Shown here piece after piece: positions 51,465-64,000 of a stretch of 64,000 nucleotides of DNA. Source of the stretch: an uncultured Pseudomonadota bacterium (GTDB lineage: Bacteria > Pseudomonadota > Gammaproteobacteria > Steroidobacterales > Steroidobacteraceae); assembly GCA_903884235.1 (NCBI GenBank), contig CAISEB010000012.1, positions 186,001-250,000 on the forward strand, read 5' to 3'. Position 1 is the first letter of the stretch, and every line of letters starts with the position of its first letter. A program made the position numbers and the translations under genes. Under the pieces are notes generated by a model that searched no databases, was not told where the DNA came from, and saw nothing but the letters and a program-made list of their open reading frames with translations.

Positions 51465-51526
51465 GCGGGCCCGGACCCCGGGCCCGCCTCCGCCTCAGCC
51501 ACCGAGGGCCCATCGACAGGCCCTCG
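51465..51526 (+). terminator. two GC-rich hairpins after the LysM gene
   Basis: First hairpin: GCGGGCCCGG (51465-51474) and CCGGGCCCGC (51478-51487), a perfect 10-bp stem with a 3-base loop, four bases after the stop codon. Second: CGAGGGCC (51503-51510) and GGCCCTCG (51519-51526), an 8-bp stem with an 8-base loop. Neither is followed by a T tract, so they would be weak intrinsic terminators or RNA-stabilising ends. Confidence 0.5.
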
Positions 51527-51535
51527 CGAGTAGGG

Positions 51536-51558
51536 AAAAAGCCCGCGCCAGGCGCGGG
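51536..51558 (-). terminator. minus-strand intrinsic terminator without an obvious gene
   Basis: Read on the minus strand, CCCGCGCC-T-GGCGCGGG (51558-51542) forms a compact hairpin and is followed after one C by TTTTT (51540-51536). This is a textbook rho-independent terminator for leftward transcription, but no leftward gene is recognisable to its right. The plus strand has no T tract here. Confidence 0.6.
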
Positions 51559-51596
51559 AATACGTCGAATCCCCGACACCCGCGCGCGCCGCCCCG

Positions 51597-51758
51597 TTGG
51601 ACAAGGCGGGCGAAATGCTGTTAGATGCGCTCGGCTTCGAACCGGCGGACGTCGACGCACAGGACACCCGACGGAGCTGCGCAGCATGGCTGCACGCGGC
51701 TCCCGAACGGGACCTGCGAGTCACGGCGGTGCCAGGGATCGGCGGCCGAGGTCCGAGA
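51597..51758 (+). pseudogene. dprA: decayed C-terminal tail of dprA
   Basis: In this 327-base gene-free gap, one frame reads AGEMLLDALGFEPADVDA, the start of the DprA C-terminal winged helix (LL-ALG--P---D-L). Another frame then reads TGHPTELRSM (51659-51688) and the first frame resumes with RVTAVPGIGG, matching the end of the same domain (RTG-P---E--SML---EL-GRV-A-PGG). The pieces are in shifted frames and the Rossmann domain is missing, so it is a broken remnant. dprA is normally found exactly here, between the LysM gene and smg. The match rests on motif recognition. The rest of the gap (51461-51596 and 51759-51787) holds the hairpins described and nothing else. Confidence 0.55.
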
Positions 51759-51787
51759 CCGGCTGTCGTGTCCCAGGGGCGCCCGAC

Positions 51788-52270
51788 ATGAAAGACCCGA
51801 TGAACGACAACGTGCTCGATATCCTGATCTACCTGTTCGAGAACTACCTCGAATCGGACACCGTTCCCCAGCCGAGCCGCGACGTGCTGCGCGAAGAACT
51901 CGAGCATGCGGGGTTCGCCGAGAGCGGGATCGAGCGGGCGCTGGAGTGGCTCGAGGGCCTCTCGGGCGACGCGGTCGAGGTCGGCGATGCGCAGAAGCGG
52001 TCATTCCGCGTGTTCAGCGGCTACGAGCAGGCCCGCCTCGCACCCGAGGTTCGCGGCTATCTCCTGCAGCTCGAGCACATCGGGATCCTGCCTGCGCAGC
52101 AGCGTGAGCTGGTGATCGATCGACTGCTGGCCCTCGAGGCCGAGGAGATCGACATCGAACAGGTCAAGTGGGTCGTGCTGATGGTGCTGTTCAGTCAGCC
52201 CGGTCAGGAACAGGCCTACCAGCGGATGGAAGATCTCGTGTTCGAGGGCCAGTCGGACGCCCTGCACTGA
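51788..52270 (+). CDS. smg: Smg family protein (DUF494)
   Basis: 160 residues. MNDNVLDILIYLFENYLESD is the characteristic N-terminus, followed by a C-terminal helical part ending VLMVLFSQPGQEQAYQRMEDLVFEG. Smg proteins are conserved next to dprA in gamma- and betaproteobacteria; their function is unresolved, with a link to DNA processing proposed only from gene order. The ATG at 51788 is followed by a second in-frame ATG at 51800. A terminator lies between this gene and topA. Confidence 0.9.
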   Translation: MKDPMNDNVLDILIYLFENYLESDTVPQPSRDVLREELEHAGFAESGIERALEWLEGLSGDAVEVGDAQKRSFRVFSGYEQARLAPEVRGYLLQLEHIGILPAQQRELVIDRLLALEAEEIDIEQVKWVVLMVLFSQPGQEQAYQRMEDLVFEGQSDALH

Positions 52271-52302
52271 TCGGAAAGCAGGTCGACCGGACGGCATCGA
52301 AA

Positions 52303-52339
52303 AGAGCCGCGGCCCCAGGGTCCGCGGTTTAGTTTTTTT
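52303..52339 (+). terminator. intrinsic terminator between smg and topA
   Basis: CCGCGG (52307-52312) pairs with CCGCGG (52322-52327), extended by A-T and G-T pairs outside, and is followed by TTTAGTTTTTTT. The T tract ends one base before GGAG, the apparent ribosome binding site of topA, so termination and topA translation signals abut. Confidence 0.7.
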
Positions 52340-52345
52340 GGAGCC

Positions 52346-54802
52346 ATGAGCAACAACCTCGTCATCGTCGAATCGCCCGCCAAGGCCAAGACCATCAAGA
52401 AGTACCTGGGCAAGGACTTCGAGGTGCTGGCCTCCTATGGACACGTGCGCGACCTCGTGCCGAAGGAAGGCGCGGTCGATCCGACCCGCGACTTCGAGAT
52501 GCGCTACGAGCTGATCGAGCGCAACGAGCGCCACGTCGCGGCGATCGAGAAGGCGATGAGGAAGGCGGACACCCTCTATCTCGCGACCGACCCCGATCGC
52601 GAGGGCGAGGCGATTTCCTGGCACCTGCACGAGATCCTCAAGGAGCGCGGCGTCCTCAAGGACAAGCCGGTGTTCCGCGCCAAGTTCTTCGAGATCACGA
52701 AAAAGGAGATCCAGAACGCGATCGCGAGCCCCGAGCAGCTGTCGACGGCCCTCGTCGAGGCGCAGCAGACGCGCCGCGCGCTCGACTACCTGGTCGGCTT
52801 CAACCTGTCGCCGCTGCTCTGGAAGAAGATCATGCCGGGCCTCTCAGCCGGCCGCGTGCAGAGCGTGGCACTGCGCCTGATCTGCGACCGCGAGGCGGAG
52901 ATCGTCGCGTTCGTCCGCCAGGAGTACTGGACGCTCGACATCCAGGCGGAGAAGGCCGGGCAGCCCTTCAAGGCGCGCGTCGTCGAGGTCGATGGCCGCA
53001 AGATCGAGGCGGACGTCGCCAAGAGCCGTTTCACGCTCACCAACGAGATCTCCGCCCGCGAGGCCGAGCAGAAGCTGCTCGCCGCCTGTGCCGGAGCCCT
53101 CAAGGTCGCACAGGTCGAGGCGAAGCCGCGCTCGCGCAGTCCGCAGGGCCCGTTCCGCACCTCGACGCTGCAGCAGGCGGCGGCGAACCGCCTCGGCTTC
53201 AGCGCCCGCAAGACCATGCAGCTGGCGCAGAAGCTCTACGAGGGCGTCGACTTCGGCGAGGGCCCGGTCGGCCTCATCACCTACATGCGTACCGACTCGA
53301 CCTCGCTGTCGGCGGACGCGATCACGCAGATCCGCGAGACGATCGGCTCGATCTACGGCGCCGACTCCGTGCCGAAGGAGCCCCGCTCCTACGCCAACAA
53401 GCAGAAGAATGCGCAGGAGGCCCACGAGGCCATCCGGCCGACCTCGGCGACGAACACCCCGGACAAGATCCGTGGCCACGTCGACGAGGACATGTGGCGG
53501 CTCTATGACCTGATCTGGAAGCGCACCGTCGCCTCGCAGATGACCAACGCGCTGTTCGAGCAGGTCACCGTCACGCTGAATCCGTCGGTCGACGCCCGGG
53601 TCGGCGTGATCCGCGCCAGCGGCTCGACGCTGATCAAGCAGGGCTACCTTGCGGTCTACGAAGTCGACCGCAACGACGACGAGGACGACGACGAGGGCGG
53701 TCGACTGCCGGCGCTCGCGGTCGGCGACGTCGCCAAGCTCGTCGAGCTCAGCCCCGAGCAGCACTTCACCGAGCCGCCGCCGCGCTACACCGAGGCGTCG
53801 CTCGTCAAGGCGCTCGAGGAGCGCGGCATCGGCCGGCCGTCGACCTACGCCGCGATCATCGAGACGCTGCGCGCCCGCAAGTACGTCGAGGACGAGCGCC
53901 GCAACTTTGCGCCGACCGACACGGGCAAGATCGTCAGCAGCTTCCTCGTGCGGTTCTTCCCGCAGTACGTGGACTACGAATTCACCGCGCGCCTCGAGGA
54001 CGACCTCGACGACATCTCGCGCGGCGACAAGGCCTGGCTGCCCGTCATGCACCAGTTCTGGAAGCCGTTCATCGAGCGGGTCCGGGACATCGAGAAGACG
54101 GTCACCCGCGAGGAGGTCGCCCAGGCGCGCCAGCTCGGTACCGACCCCGCGTCCGGGCGCCCGATCAGCGTGCGCGTCGGCCAATACGGGCCATTCGTGC
54201 AGATCGGCACGAAGGACGACGTCGAGAAGCCGAAGTTCGCCGGCCTGCGTCCCGGCCAGAAGATGGACTCCATCACGATGGAGGAGGCGCTCAAGCTGTT
54301 CACGCTGCCGAAGGCGCTCGGCGAGCTGCCCACGGGCGAGCACGTCTCGGTCGGCATCGGACGCTTCGGGCCGTACGTGAAGTTCGGCAGCAAGTACGTG
54401 TCGATCAAGACCGACGATCCGTACACGATCGAATTCCCGCGCGCGGTCGAACTGATCGCGGAGAAGGCGGCGGCGGACGCCGCGCGTCTGATCCGCGACT
54501 ACGGCATCGACGACATCCAGGTGCTGAACGGCCGCTTCGGCCCGTACCTGACCGACGGCAAGCGCAACGCCCGCATTCCCAAGGATCGCGACCCGGCGAG
54601 CCTGTCCATCGAGGAAGCGCAGGCGCTGATCGCGGCGGCACCGCTGCGCGGCACGACGCGCTTCGGGCGCAAGAAGACCGCGGCGAAGACAGCCGCACCT
54701 GCGGCGGACGCCGCGCCGAAGTCCGCCAAGACGAAGGCGCCGGCCAAGGCCAAGTCGACCGCCAAGCCCGCGGCGAAGAAGAAGGCTGCGGCGGCGAAGT
54801 AG
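52346..54802 (+). CDS. topA: DNA topoisomerase I
   Basis: An 818-residue type IA topoisomerase that relaxes negative supercoils. The Toprim domain opens with LVIVESPAKAKTIKKYLG and has DPDREGEAISWHL; the active-site Tyr is in GLITYMRTDSTSLS. Instead of the C4 zinc fingers of E. coli TopA, the C-terminus has three glycine/tyrosine repeats (VGQYGPFVQIG, IGRFGPYVKFG, NGRFGPYLTDG) and a 45-residue Lys/Ala tail. An acidic run DRNDDEDDDEGG interrupts the domain before the tail repeats. The start ATG is four bases after a GGAG. A terminator directly precedes it. Confidence 0.97.
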   Translation: MSNNLVIVESPAKAKTIKKYLGKDFEVLASYGHVRDLVPKEGAVDPTRDFEMRYELIERNERHVAAIEKAMRKADTLYLATDPDREGEAISWHLHEILKERGVLKDKPVFRAKFFEITKKEIQNAIASPEQLSTALVEAQQTRRALDYLVGFNLSPLLWKKIMPGLSAGRVQSVALRLICDREAEIVAFVRQEYWTLDIQAEKAGQPFKARVVEVDGRKIEADVAKSRFTLTNEISAREAEQKLLAACAGALKVAQVEAKPRSRSPQGPFRTSTLQQAAANRLGFSARKTMQLAQKLYEGVDFGEGPVGLITYMRTDSTSLSADAITQIRETIGSIYGADSVPKEPRSYANKQKNAQEAHEAIRPTSATNTPDKIRGHVDEDMWRLYDLIWKRTVASQMTNALFEQVTVTLNPSVDARVGVIRASGSTLIKQGYLAVYEVDRNDDEDDDEGGRLPALAVGDVAKLVELSPEQHFTEPPPRYTEASLVKALEERGIGRPSTYAAIIETLRARKYVEDERRNFAPTDTGKIVSSFLVRFFPQYVDYEFTARLEDDLDDISRGDKAWLPVMHQFWKPFIERVRDIEKTVTREEVAQARQLGTDPASGRPISVRVGQYGPFVQIGTKDDVEKPKFAGLRPGQKMDSITMEEALKLFTLPKALGELPTGEHVSVGIGRFGPYVKFGSKYVSIKTDDPYTIEFPRAVELIAEKAAADAARLIRDYGIDDIQVLNGRFGPYLTDGKRNARIPKDRDPASLSIEEAQALIAAAPLRGTTRFGRKKTAAKTAAPAADAAPKSAKTKAPAKAKSTAKPAAKKKAAAAK

Positions 54803-55759
<957 letters not shown>

Positions 55760-55795
55760 ACCGCGCCGGCCGATCCTGCGGCCTGGATCCCGACC

Positions 55796-58573
<2,778 letters not shown>

Positions 58574-58579
58574 CGCCAC

Positions 58580-59113
58580 CTAGACGCCGCGGTACCTGTC
58601 CTTGATGCGCACGTAGTGCGCCGCCGAGTAGCCGAGGGCCGCGATCTCCGCATCCGTGAGTGCGCGCACCTGGCGGGCGGGATTGCCGACCCACATCGTG
58701 CGGGCAGGGAGCACCTTGCGTGGCGGCACCAGGCAGCCCGCGCCGATGATGACCTCGTCGCCGACGTCCGCCCCGTCGAGCACGATCGCGCCCATGCCCA
58801 CGAGGCAGCGATTGCCGATCGTGCAGGCATGCAGCACGGCCTTGTGGCCGATGGTCACGTCGTCGCCGACGACCAGCGGCAATCCGCCGGATCCGGGCGC
58901 GCCTTCATGGACCACGTGCAGCACCGAGCCGTCCTGCACGCTCGTGCGCGCCCCGATCCGGATGGTGTTCACGTCACCACGGATGACGGTCATCGGCCAG
59001 ACCGAGCTGTCGTCGCCAATGTGGACCCGTCCGATCACGCAGGCCTGCGGATCGATGTAGACGCGTTCGCCGAGCACCGGCAGGACGCCATCGTAGGAAC
59101 GGATCGGATTCAT
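58580..59113 (-). CDS. gamma-carbonic anhydrase-like protein (YrdA family)
   Basis: A 177-residue left-handed beta-helix protein with hexapeptide repeats (VIGRVHIGDDSSVWPMTVIRGD). The zinc-binding histidines of the family are in SVLHVVHEG and IGHKAVLHACTIG. It probably forms a trimer; carbonic anhydrase activity is not certain in YrdA-type members. It is ten bases downstream of gor on the same strand, so likely co-transcribed. Its neighbour aroE is also next to yrdA in E. coli. Confidence 0.9.
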   Translation of the reverse strand: MNPIRSYDGVLPVLGERVYIDPQACVIGRVHIGDDSSVWPMTVIRGDVNTIRIGARTSVQDGSVLHVVHEGAPGSGGLPLVVGDDVTIGHKAVLHACTIGNRCLVGMGAIVLDGADVGDEVIIGAGCLVPPRKVLPARTMWVGNPARQVRALTDAEIAALGYSAAHYVRIKDRYRGV

Positions 59114-59123
59114 CTCGTCGTCC

Positions 59124-60467
59124 TCAGCGCATCGTCACGAGTTCTTCGGCCGCCGTCGGGTGGATCGCGATCGTGTCGTCGAGGTCGCGCTTGCGTGCGC
59201 CCATCTTCAGCGCGACCGCGAAGCCCTGCAGCATCTCGTCGGCGCCGGCGCCGATCACGTGCAGGCCGACGACGCGCTCCTCGGGCCCGACGCACACGAG
59301 CTTCATCTCGGCGCGACGCTTGTGCGGCGTCAGCGCGTGGTACATCGGCACGAAGCTCGCCGTATAGGTCCGGACCGCATCGTGGTGCAGCGCACGCGCC
59401 TCTGCCTCGCTCAGGCCGACGGTGCCGATCGGCGGGTGGCTGAAGATCACGGTCGGGATCAGGTTGTAGTCGAGGTGGCGATCCGGCTTTCCACCGAACA
59501 GGCGGTCCGACAGGCGCCGGCCGGCGGCGATGGCCACGGGCGTCAATGGCGCGCGCCCGGTCACGTCGCCGATGGCATGGACGCCCGCGACGTTCGTGTC
59601 CTGCAGGTGGTCGGTGACGATGAAGCCGCCGACGGTGGTGACGCCGGCCGCGTCGAGGCCGAGGTCGGCACTCAGCGGTTCGCGCCCGATCGCCCACAGC
59701 ACGCAGTCGTAGGGGCCGATCGCGCGACCGTCCTCGAGGTGCAGCGTGCGCGTGGCGCCATCGGCGGTGAGTGCTTTCGGAACGGCGTGGGTGACGAGTT
59801 CGATGCCGTCGGCGGCCATCTCGCGCGCCAGGGCCGCACCGACCATGGAGTCGAAGTGGCGCAGCACGCCCTCGTGCCGGACGACCACCGAGACCTGGCT
59901 GCCGAGCCCGGCAAAGGCGCCCGCGAGCTCGACCGCGATGTAGCCGCTGCCGACGATCGCGACGCGCCGGGGGCGGGTCTCGAGCGCGAAGAACCCGTCC
60001 GAGGTGATGCCAAGCTCCGAGCCGGGGATCGCCGGGACCGTCGGCCGGCCACCCGTCGCGATCGTGACCTGCGGTGCCGCGAGCTCGCCGCCGCCGACCG
60101 ACACGGTGCGCGGTCCCGTGAACCTCGCCGCGGCGCGCACCCAGTCGATGCCCTTCTTCTCGAGGTTCGCGGCGTAGATCCCGTTCAGGCGCGCGACATA
60201 GGCATCGCGGCCCGCCTTGAGGGCGGCCCAGTCGTGGCCGCGGAGCTCGACGTCGAAGCCATACCCGGCGGCGTCCGCGAGTCCGTGGCCGAGGCTGGCG
60301 GCGTTCCACATCAGCTTCTTCGGGACGCAGCCGACGTTGACGCAGGTGCCTCCGAGCCGGCCGGGCTCGATGATCGCGACGCGCGCGCCGTATTCGACCG
60401 CGCGCTGGGCCGTGGCGAGACCGCCGCTGCCGCCGCCGATGACGATATAGTCGTACTGGGTGGGCAT
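59124..60467 (-). CDS. gor: glutathione-disulfide reductase
   Basis: A 447-residue flavoprotein returning oxidised glutathione to the reduced thiol with [19 protein letters not shown] binds FAD, the redox disulfide is Cys42-Cys47 in [13 protein letters not shown], and the C-terminal catalytic [12 protein letters not shown] is present. [12 protein letters not shown] is the NADPH-domain loop. The start (ATG 60467) fits the first FAD-binding strand; an upstream extension has no ribosome binding site. Together with gshA it points to a glutathione-based thiol system. It is divergent from prlC. Confidence 0.95.
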   Translation of the reverse strand: MPTQYDYIVIGGGSGGLATAQRAVEYGARVAIIEPGRLGGTCVNVGCVPKKLMWNAASLGHGLADAAGYGFDVELRGHDWAALKAGRDAYVARLNGIYAANLEKKGIDWVRAAARFTGPRTVSVGGGELAAPQVTIATGGRPTVPAIPGSELGITSDGFFALETRPRRVAIVGSGYIAVELAGAFAGLGSQVSVVVRHEGVLRHFDSMVGAALAREMAADGIELVTHAVPKALTADGATRTLHLEDGRAIGPYDCVLWAIGREPLSADLGLDAAGVTTVGGFIVTDHLQDTNVAGVHAIGDVTGRAPLTPVAIAAGRRLSDRLFGGKPDRHLDYNLIPTVIFSHPPIGTVGLSEAEARALHHDAVRTYTASFVPMYHALTPHKRRAEMKLVCVGPEERVVGLHVIGAGADEMLQGFAVALKMGARKRDLDDTIAIHPTAAEELVTMR

Positions 60468-60573
60468 GGATATCCCGGAACCTGGGCCCATACCGGGCCG
60501 GAAAGCCCATGATATACGGTCACCCGGCGGCCCTCTGCTAGGATCCGCGCTTCCAAGGAACGGTACGTCTCCC

Positions 60574-62595
60574 ATGCCCAATCCGCTGCTCGACGTAGGC
60601 GAACTGCCCGACTACGCCGCCATCCGGCCCGAACACGCGCTCGGAGCGGTCCGCGACCAGATCTCGGAGAACCGCCGTCGCCTCGCCGAACTGCTCGCCC
60701 AACCGAATCCGACGTTCGCCACGCTGGTCGAACCGTTCGAGGCGATGCAGCACCGGCTGAACCAGGTGTTCGCGCCGATCGGCCACCTCAACGCCGTGAC
60801 CAACTCGGACGAGCTGCGCGCCGCGTACAACGCCTGCCTGCCGCTGCTGTCCGAGTACCAGACCGAGGTCGGGCAGAACGACCTGCTGGCGGCGACCTAT
60901 GCGGCGATCCGCGAGCGCGAGGCGCCCGCACTGTCCGCGGCGCAGATCCGGGTACTGGATTTCGCGCTGCGCGAGTTCGAGCTCGCCGGCGTCAGGCTGC
61001 CCGCGGGACCCAAGGCGCGCTTCAAGGACCTGATGCAGGAGCTCGCCCAGCTGCAGTCGAAGTTCGAGGAACAGGTGCTCGATGCGACGCAGGCGTGGTC
61101 GCGCTCCGTCGCGGACGCGGCGTCGCTCGCGGGGCTGCCGGCGCACGTCACCGAGCGCGCCGCCGCGCAGGCGCGCCAGCAGGGTCAGGACGGCTGGCTG
61201 CTCAAGCTCGACCAGCCGACCTACGTCGCGGTCGTCACGCATGCCGAGGATCGGGACCTCAGGCGCGAGTTCTACGAGGCCTGGGCCACCCGCGCGTCGG
61301 ACCGCGGCCCCTGCGCGGGCCGCTTCGACAACGGCCCCGTGATCACCGACATCCTGCGCCTGCGCCACGAGGCCGCGAGGCTGCTCGGCTACGGCAACTT
61401 CGCGGAGCTGTCGCTCGCGACCAAGATGGCCACCAACGTCGCCGAGGTGATCGGCTTCCTCGAGGAACTCGCCGACAGCTACGTCCCGGCGGGCCGGACG
61501 GAGCTCGCGAAGCTCGAGGCGTTCGCGGGCCGGCCGCTCGACGCGTGGGATGTGCCGTATTACGCCGACAAGCTGCAGCGGAAGCTCCACGACGTTTCCG
61601 AGGAAGAGCTGCGGCCCTGGTTCCCGCTGCCCCGGGTGCTGAGCGGCCTGTTCGCGATCGCCGAGCGCCTCTACGGCGTCACGATCGCGGCTCGCGAGGA
61701 CGTGACGACCTGGCATGCGGATGCCCGCTACTACGAGATCCGCGACCGCGACGGCGCGACAATCGGCGGCTTCTACACCGACCTTTATGCGCGGGACCAC
61801 AAGCGCGGCGGCGCCTGGATGGGCGAGGTGTCGGTGCGCAAGCGCCTCGGCGGCTCGCCTGCCGTGCGCCCGGTGGCGAACATCGTCTGCAACTTCGCGC
61901 CACCGTCGGCGGGACAGCCCGCGCTGCTCACCCACGGCGACGTGCTGACGATGTTCCATGAGTTCGGGCATGCGCTGCACCACCTGCTGACGCGCATCGA
62001 CTACCCGAGTGTCGCCGGCATCAACGGCGTTCCCTGGGACGCGGTCGAGCTGCCCAGCCAGATGATGGAGCAGTGGGCATGGCGCCCGGAGGTGCTGCCG
62101 CTCGTCTCGGCGCATGTAGCCACCGGCGAACCGCTGCCCGCGCAGATGCTGGCGCGACTGCTCGGCACGCGCACCTTCCATGCCGGCCTCGCGGCCGCGC
62201 GACAGCTCGAGTTCGCGCTGTTCGACTTCCGCCTGCACTCCGGTACCGAGGCGGCGGACGCGACATCGATGGCGGAGGTGCTCTCCGCGGTGCGCGCACG
62301 CGTCGGCATCGTGCGTCCGCCCGAGTGGAACCGGTTCGCCTACAGCTTCATGCACGTGTTCTCGGGCGGATACGCGGCCGGCTACTACAGCTACAAGTGG
62401 GCCGAGGTCCTGGCCGCTGACGCGTTCGCGGCGTTCGCCGAAGCCGGCGTGTTCGACGGCCCGACCGCCGCACGCTTCCTCGACGAGCTGCTGTCACGGG
62501 GTGGCAGCCGGGATCTCATGGAGGCCTTCGTCGCCTTCCGTGGCCGGCGGCCCGACGTCAGGCCGCTGCTGCAGCAGCACGGGATCGCAGCATGA
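60574..62595 (+). CDS. prlC: oligopeptidase A
   Basis: A 673-residue M3-family zinc metallopeptidase degrading cytosolic peptides, including cleaved signal peptides. The zinc site is [11 protein letters not shown], with the third ligand Glu in the downstream helix near [18 protein letters not shown]. The N-terminus [24 protein letters not shown] matches PrlC. FHVFSGG-like [27 protein letters not shown] near the end is typical of the family. The start ATG lies 106 bases from the gor start, with AAGGA rather far upstream. It overlaps xthA by ATGA. Confidence 0.95.
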   Translation: MPNPLLDVGELPDYAAIRPEHALGAVRDQISENRRRLAELLAQPNPTFATLVEPFEAMQHRLNQVFAPIGHLNAVTNSDELRAAYNACLPLLSEYQTEVGQNDLLAATYAAIREREAPALSAAQIRVLDFALREFELAGVRLPAGPKARFKDLMQELAQLQSKFEEQVLDATQAWSRSVADAASLAGLPAHVTERAAAQARQQGQDGWLLKLDQPTYVAVVTHAEDRDLRREFYEAWATRASDRGPCAGRFDNGPVITDILRLRHEAARLLGYGNFAELSLATKMATNVAEVIGFLEELADSYVPAGRTELAKLEAFAGRPLDAWDVPYYADKLQRKLHDVSEEELRPWFPLPRVLSGLFAIAERLYGVTIAAREDVTTWHADARYYEIRDRDGATIGGFYTDLYARDHKRGGAWMGEVSVRKRLGGSPAVRPVANIVCNFAPPSAGQPALLTHGDVLTMFHEFGHALHHLLTRIDYPSVAGINGVPWDAVELPSQMMEQWAWRPEVLPLVSAHVATGEPLPAQMLARLLGTRTFHAGLAAARQLEFALFDFRLHSGTEAADATSMAEVLSAVRARVGIVRPPEWNRFAYSFMHVFSGGYAAGYYSYKWAEVLAADAFAAFAEAGVFDGPTAARFLDELLSRGGSRDLMEAFVAFRGRRPDVRPLLQQHGIAA

Positions 62596-63380
62596 GCCGG
62601 GATGCCCTCGTCCTCGGGACCTGGAACGTCAACTCGCTGCGCGTTCGCCTGCCCCATCTCGAGCAGTGGCTCGCGACCTCCGCGGTGAACGTGCTGGGGC
62701 TGCAGGAGACGAAGACCGTCGACGGCGATTTCCCGGCGGCCGAGATCGAGCGGCTCGGCCTCGTCGGCTCGTGGCACGGGCAGCGCACCTACAACGGCGT
62801 GGCGCTGCTGTCCCGGGAGCCTGTACAGGACGTCGTGCGCGGTATGCCCGGCTATACCGACGAGCAGGCGCGCGTCATCGCCGGCACCGTCCGCGGCGTC
62901 CGGATCATCGACGTGTACGTGCCGAACGGACAGTCGGTCGGCTCGGACAAGTACGCCTACAAGCTGGAATGGCTCGCCCGGCTGCGGGATTACGTGGCCG
63001 CCGAACTCGAGCGTCACCCGCGCCTCGCGGTCGTCGGTGACTACAACATCGCGCCGGCCGATGCCGACGTGCACGATCCGGCCGCCTGGGCCGGCCAGGT
63101 GCTGGTCAGCGATCCGGAGCGCACCGCCCTCGGCGCGCTGCTCGACCTCGGCCTCAGCGACGTGTTCCGGCGCTTCGAGCAGGCCGAGCGCACCTTCAGC
63201 TGGTGGGATTACCGTGGCGGGTCACTGCGTCGCAACGCGGGTCTGCGGATCGACCTGATCCTCGCCAGCGGCGATCTTGCGGCCCGCTGCACCGGCTGCT
63301 GGGTCGACGCCGGGCCCCGGCGCTGGGAGCGCCCGTCGGATCACGCCCCGGTGGTCGCGACGTTTGACTTAACGGGCTGA
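62592..63380 (+). CDS. xthA: exodeoxyribonuclease III
   Basis: A 262-residue AP endonuclease/3' exonuclease of the EEP fold for base-excision repair. TWNVNSLRVRLPHLEQWL and LGLQETKT carry the Asn and metal-binding Glu, YVPNGQSVGSDKYAYKLEW the Tyr region, VVGDYNIAP the Asp-Asn, and SDHAPVVATFDL the catalytic Asp-His at the C-terminus. Length is normal. It overlaps prlC by ATGA. Confidence 0.95.
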   Translation: MSRDALVLGTWNVNSLRVRLPHLEQWLATSAVNVLGLQETKTVDGDFPAAEIERLGLVGSWHGQRTYNGVALLSREPVQDVVRGMPGYTDEQARVIAGTVRGVRIIDVYVPNGQSVGSDKYAYKLEWLARLRDYVAAELERHPRLAVVGDYNIAPADADVHDPAAWAGQVLVSDPERTALGALLDLGLSDVFRRFEQAERTFSWWDYRGGSLRRNAGLRIDLILASGDLAARCTGCWVDAGPRRWERPSDHAPVVATFDLTG

Positions 63381-63471
63381 CGCGTCCACAGGACATAAAC
63401 TCCGCGCCAGTCCACAGTCGTGACGTGCGTGCTGGCGGGCGTGCCGGGGATGCGCATAGACTCGGGCCGTC

Positions 63472-64000
63472 ATGAATGCCGCGTCCCAGCCCGTCCTGAC
63501 CTTCGCGCGACACCGCCGCAACGACTACGACGTCACCAACACCGTCCAGGTCAGTTCGACGGCGGCCGTCACCCAGGCCGTATGCGCGCTGTTCCGGGAG
63601 GAGTGGCCGAACGAGCCGCTGCTGGCGGTCGAGCGCACGCTCGAGACATTCGATGCGCTGTTCACCGGGCGCCTGCCCGGCTACAACGGCGTCGACACCG
63701 TCTACCACGATCGCCAGCATTCGCTCGACGTGATGCTGGCGATGGCACGGCTGCTCGTCGGGCACGATCGCAGCGTGCCGCCCGATGAGCGTCTCGGGTT
63801 CGCACGCGCCGCGATGGGATTCGTCGTCGCGGCGTTCCACGACGCCGGCTACATCCGCGAGGCGGGTGACCCGATCCCGAACGGCGCGCTCTACACGAGC
63901 TCCCATGTCAGTCGCTCGGCCCGGTTCCTCGCGAACTTCATGCCGACGGTCGGCATGGCCGAGTGGGTCCCGATCGCGACACAGATTGTGCACTACTCCG
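63472..64000 (+). CDS. HD-domain phosphohydrolase, N-terminal part (runs off the window)
   Basis: The first 176 residues of a probable HD-superfamily metal-dependent phosphohydrolase. GVDTVYHDRQHSLDVMLAMARLL contains the Y-H--QH--DV block and VVAAFHDAGYIR the HD pair; the spacing is reminiscent of cyclic nucleotide phosphodiesterases. The second His of the HDxxH pattern is not where such enzymes have it, and a SSHVSRSARFL helix follows. The gene starts at ATG 63472, about 90 bases after xthA, and is cut by the window end. Substrate unknown. Confidence 0.7.
   Translation, partial: MNAASQPVLTFARHRRNDYDVTNTVQVSSTAAVTQAVCALFREEWPNEPLLAVERTLETFDALFTGRLPGYNGVDTVYHDRQHSLDVMLAMARLLVGHDRSVPPDERLGFARAAMGFVVAAFHDAGYIREAGDPIPNGALYTSSHVSRSARFLANFMPTVGMAEWVPIATQIVHYS

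Overview
The window is a continuous stretch of chromosome from a very GC-rich (roughly 70 %), gene-dense proteobacterium. The gene set and order point to a gammaproteobacterium: def-fmt-rsmB divergent from a LysM protein, followed by smg and topA; ntrYX behind a DUF4390 gene; gshA and gor for glutathione; a DUF3106 gene behind an ECF sigma factor; an E. coli-like NikR. A relative of the Steroidobacteraceae, Nevskiales or Lysobacterales would fit, but this is inference. No rRNA, tRNA, insertion sequence, prophage or CRISPR array was seen. Nearly every base is coding, tandem genes often overlap as ATGA, GTGA or TTGA, and convergent genes end within a few bases of each other.

Layout, left half. 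From 10.5 kb down to base 1 almost everything is on the minus strand: a MATE exporter, a degenerate DUF885 hydrolase, an OmpR-type two-component system, gshA, nikR, a nickel permease with its NikR operator, a membrane diguanylate cyclase and the start of pyruvate carboxylase (pyc). From 10.6 to 15.2 kb lie beta-oxidation genes: a plus-strand thiolase facing a minus-strand fadJ-like/thiolase operon. Divergent from fadJ across a perfect palindromic operator is a tyrosine-catabolism operon (homogentisate dioxygenase, fumarylacetoacetase). It is followed by a dienelactone hydrolase, succinate-semialdehyde dehydrogenase, a Bcr-type exporter and a VOC protein. From 21.7 to 30.3 kb come hemN, a YceI-like lipoprotein, a bile-acid-symporter-like gene with a long CoA-transferase, a pair of DNA-processing nucleases, a tiny transhydrogenase-like ORF and dctA.

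Right half. From 30.3 to 37 kb, minus strand: a secreted cyclophilin, yebC, an MFS-monooxygenase fusion, several small proteins and a four-gene ECF sigma/membrane protein/DUF3106 operon. From 37 to 41.8 kb: priA, argS and a SPOR protein. From 41.8 to 50.2 kb, minus strand: an MFS exporter, ntrX, ntrY, DUF4390, rsmB, fmt and def. From 50.3 to 58.6 kb, plus strand: LysM protein, a decayed dprA tail, smg, topA, hemF, rlmJ, hemB and aroE. The end carries a gamma-carbonic anhydrase and gor (minus), then prlC, xthA and a truncated HD-domain gene (plus).

The most unusual items are: an NtrX-type regulator whose Walker A, GAFTGA and Walker B elements are all degraded; a dprA remnant in the only long gene-free stretch; a 61-residue transhydrogenase/alanine-dehydrogenase N-terminus-like ORF with a strong ribosome binding site in front of dctA; a DUF885 protein without its metal-binding histidines; an HNH/5'-3' exonuclease operon; the sigma/DUF3106 module; and the fact that all six convergent gene pairs have stop codons separated by a multiple of three bases.
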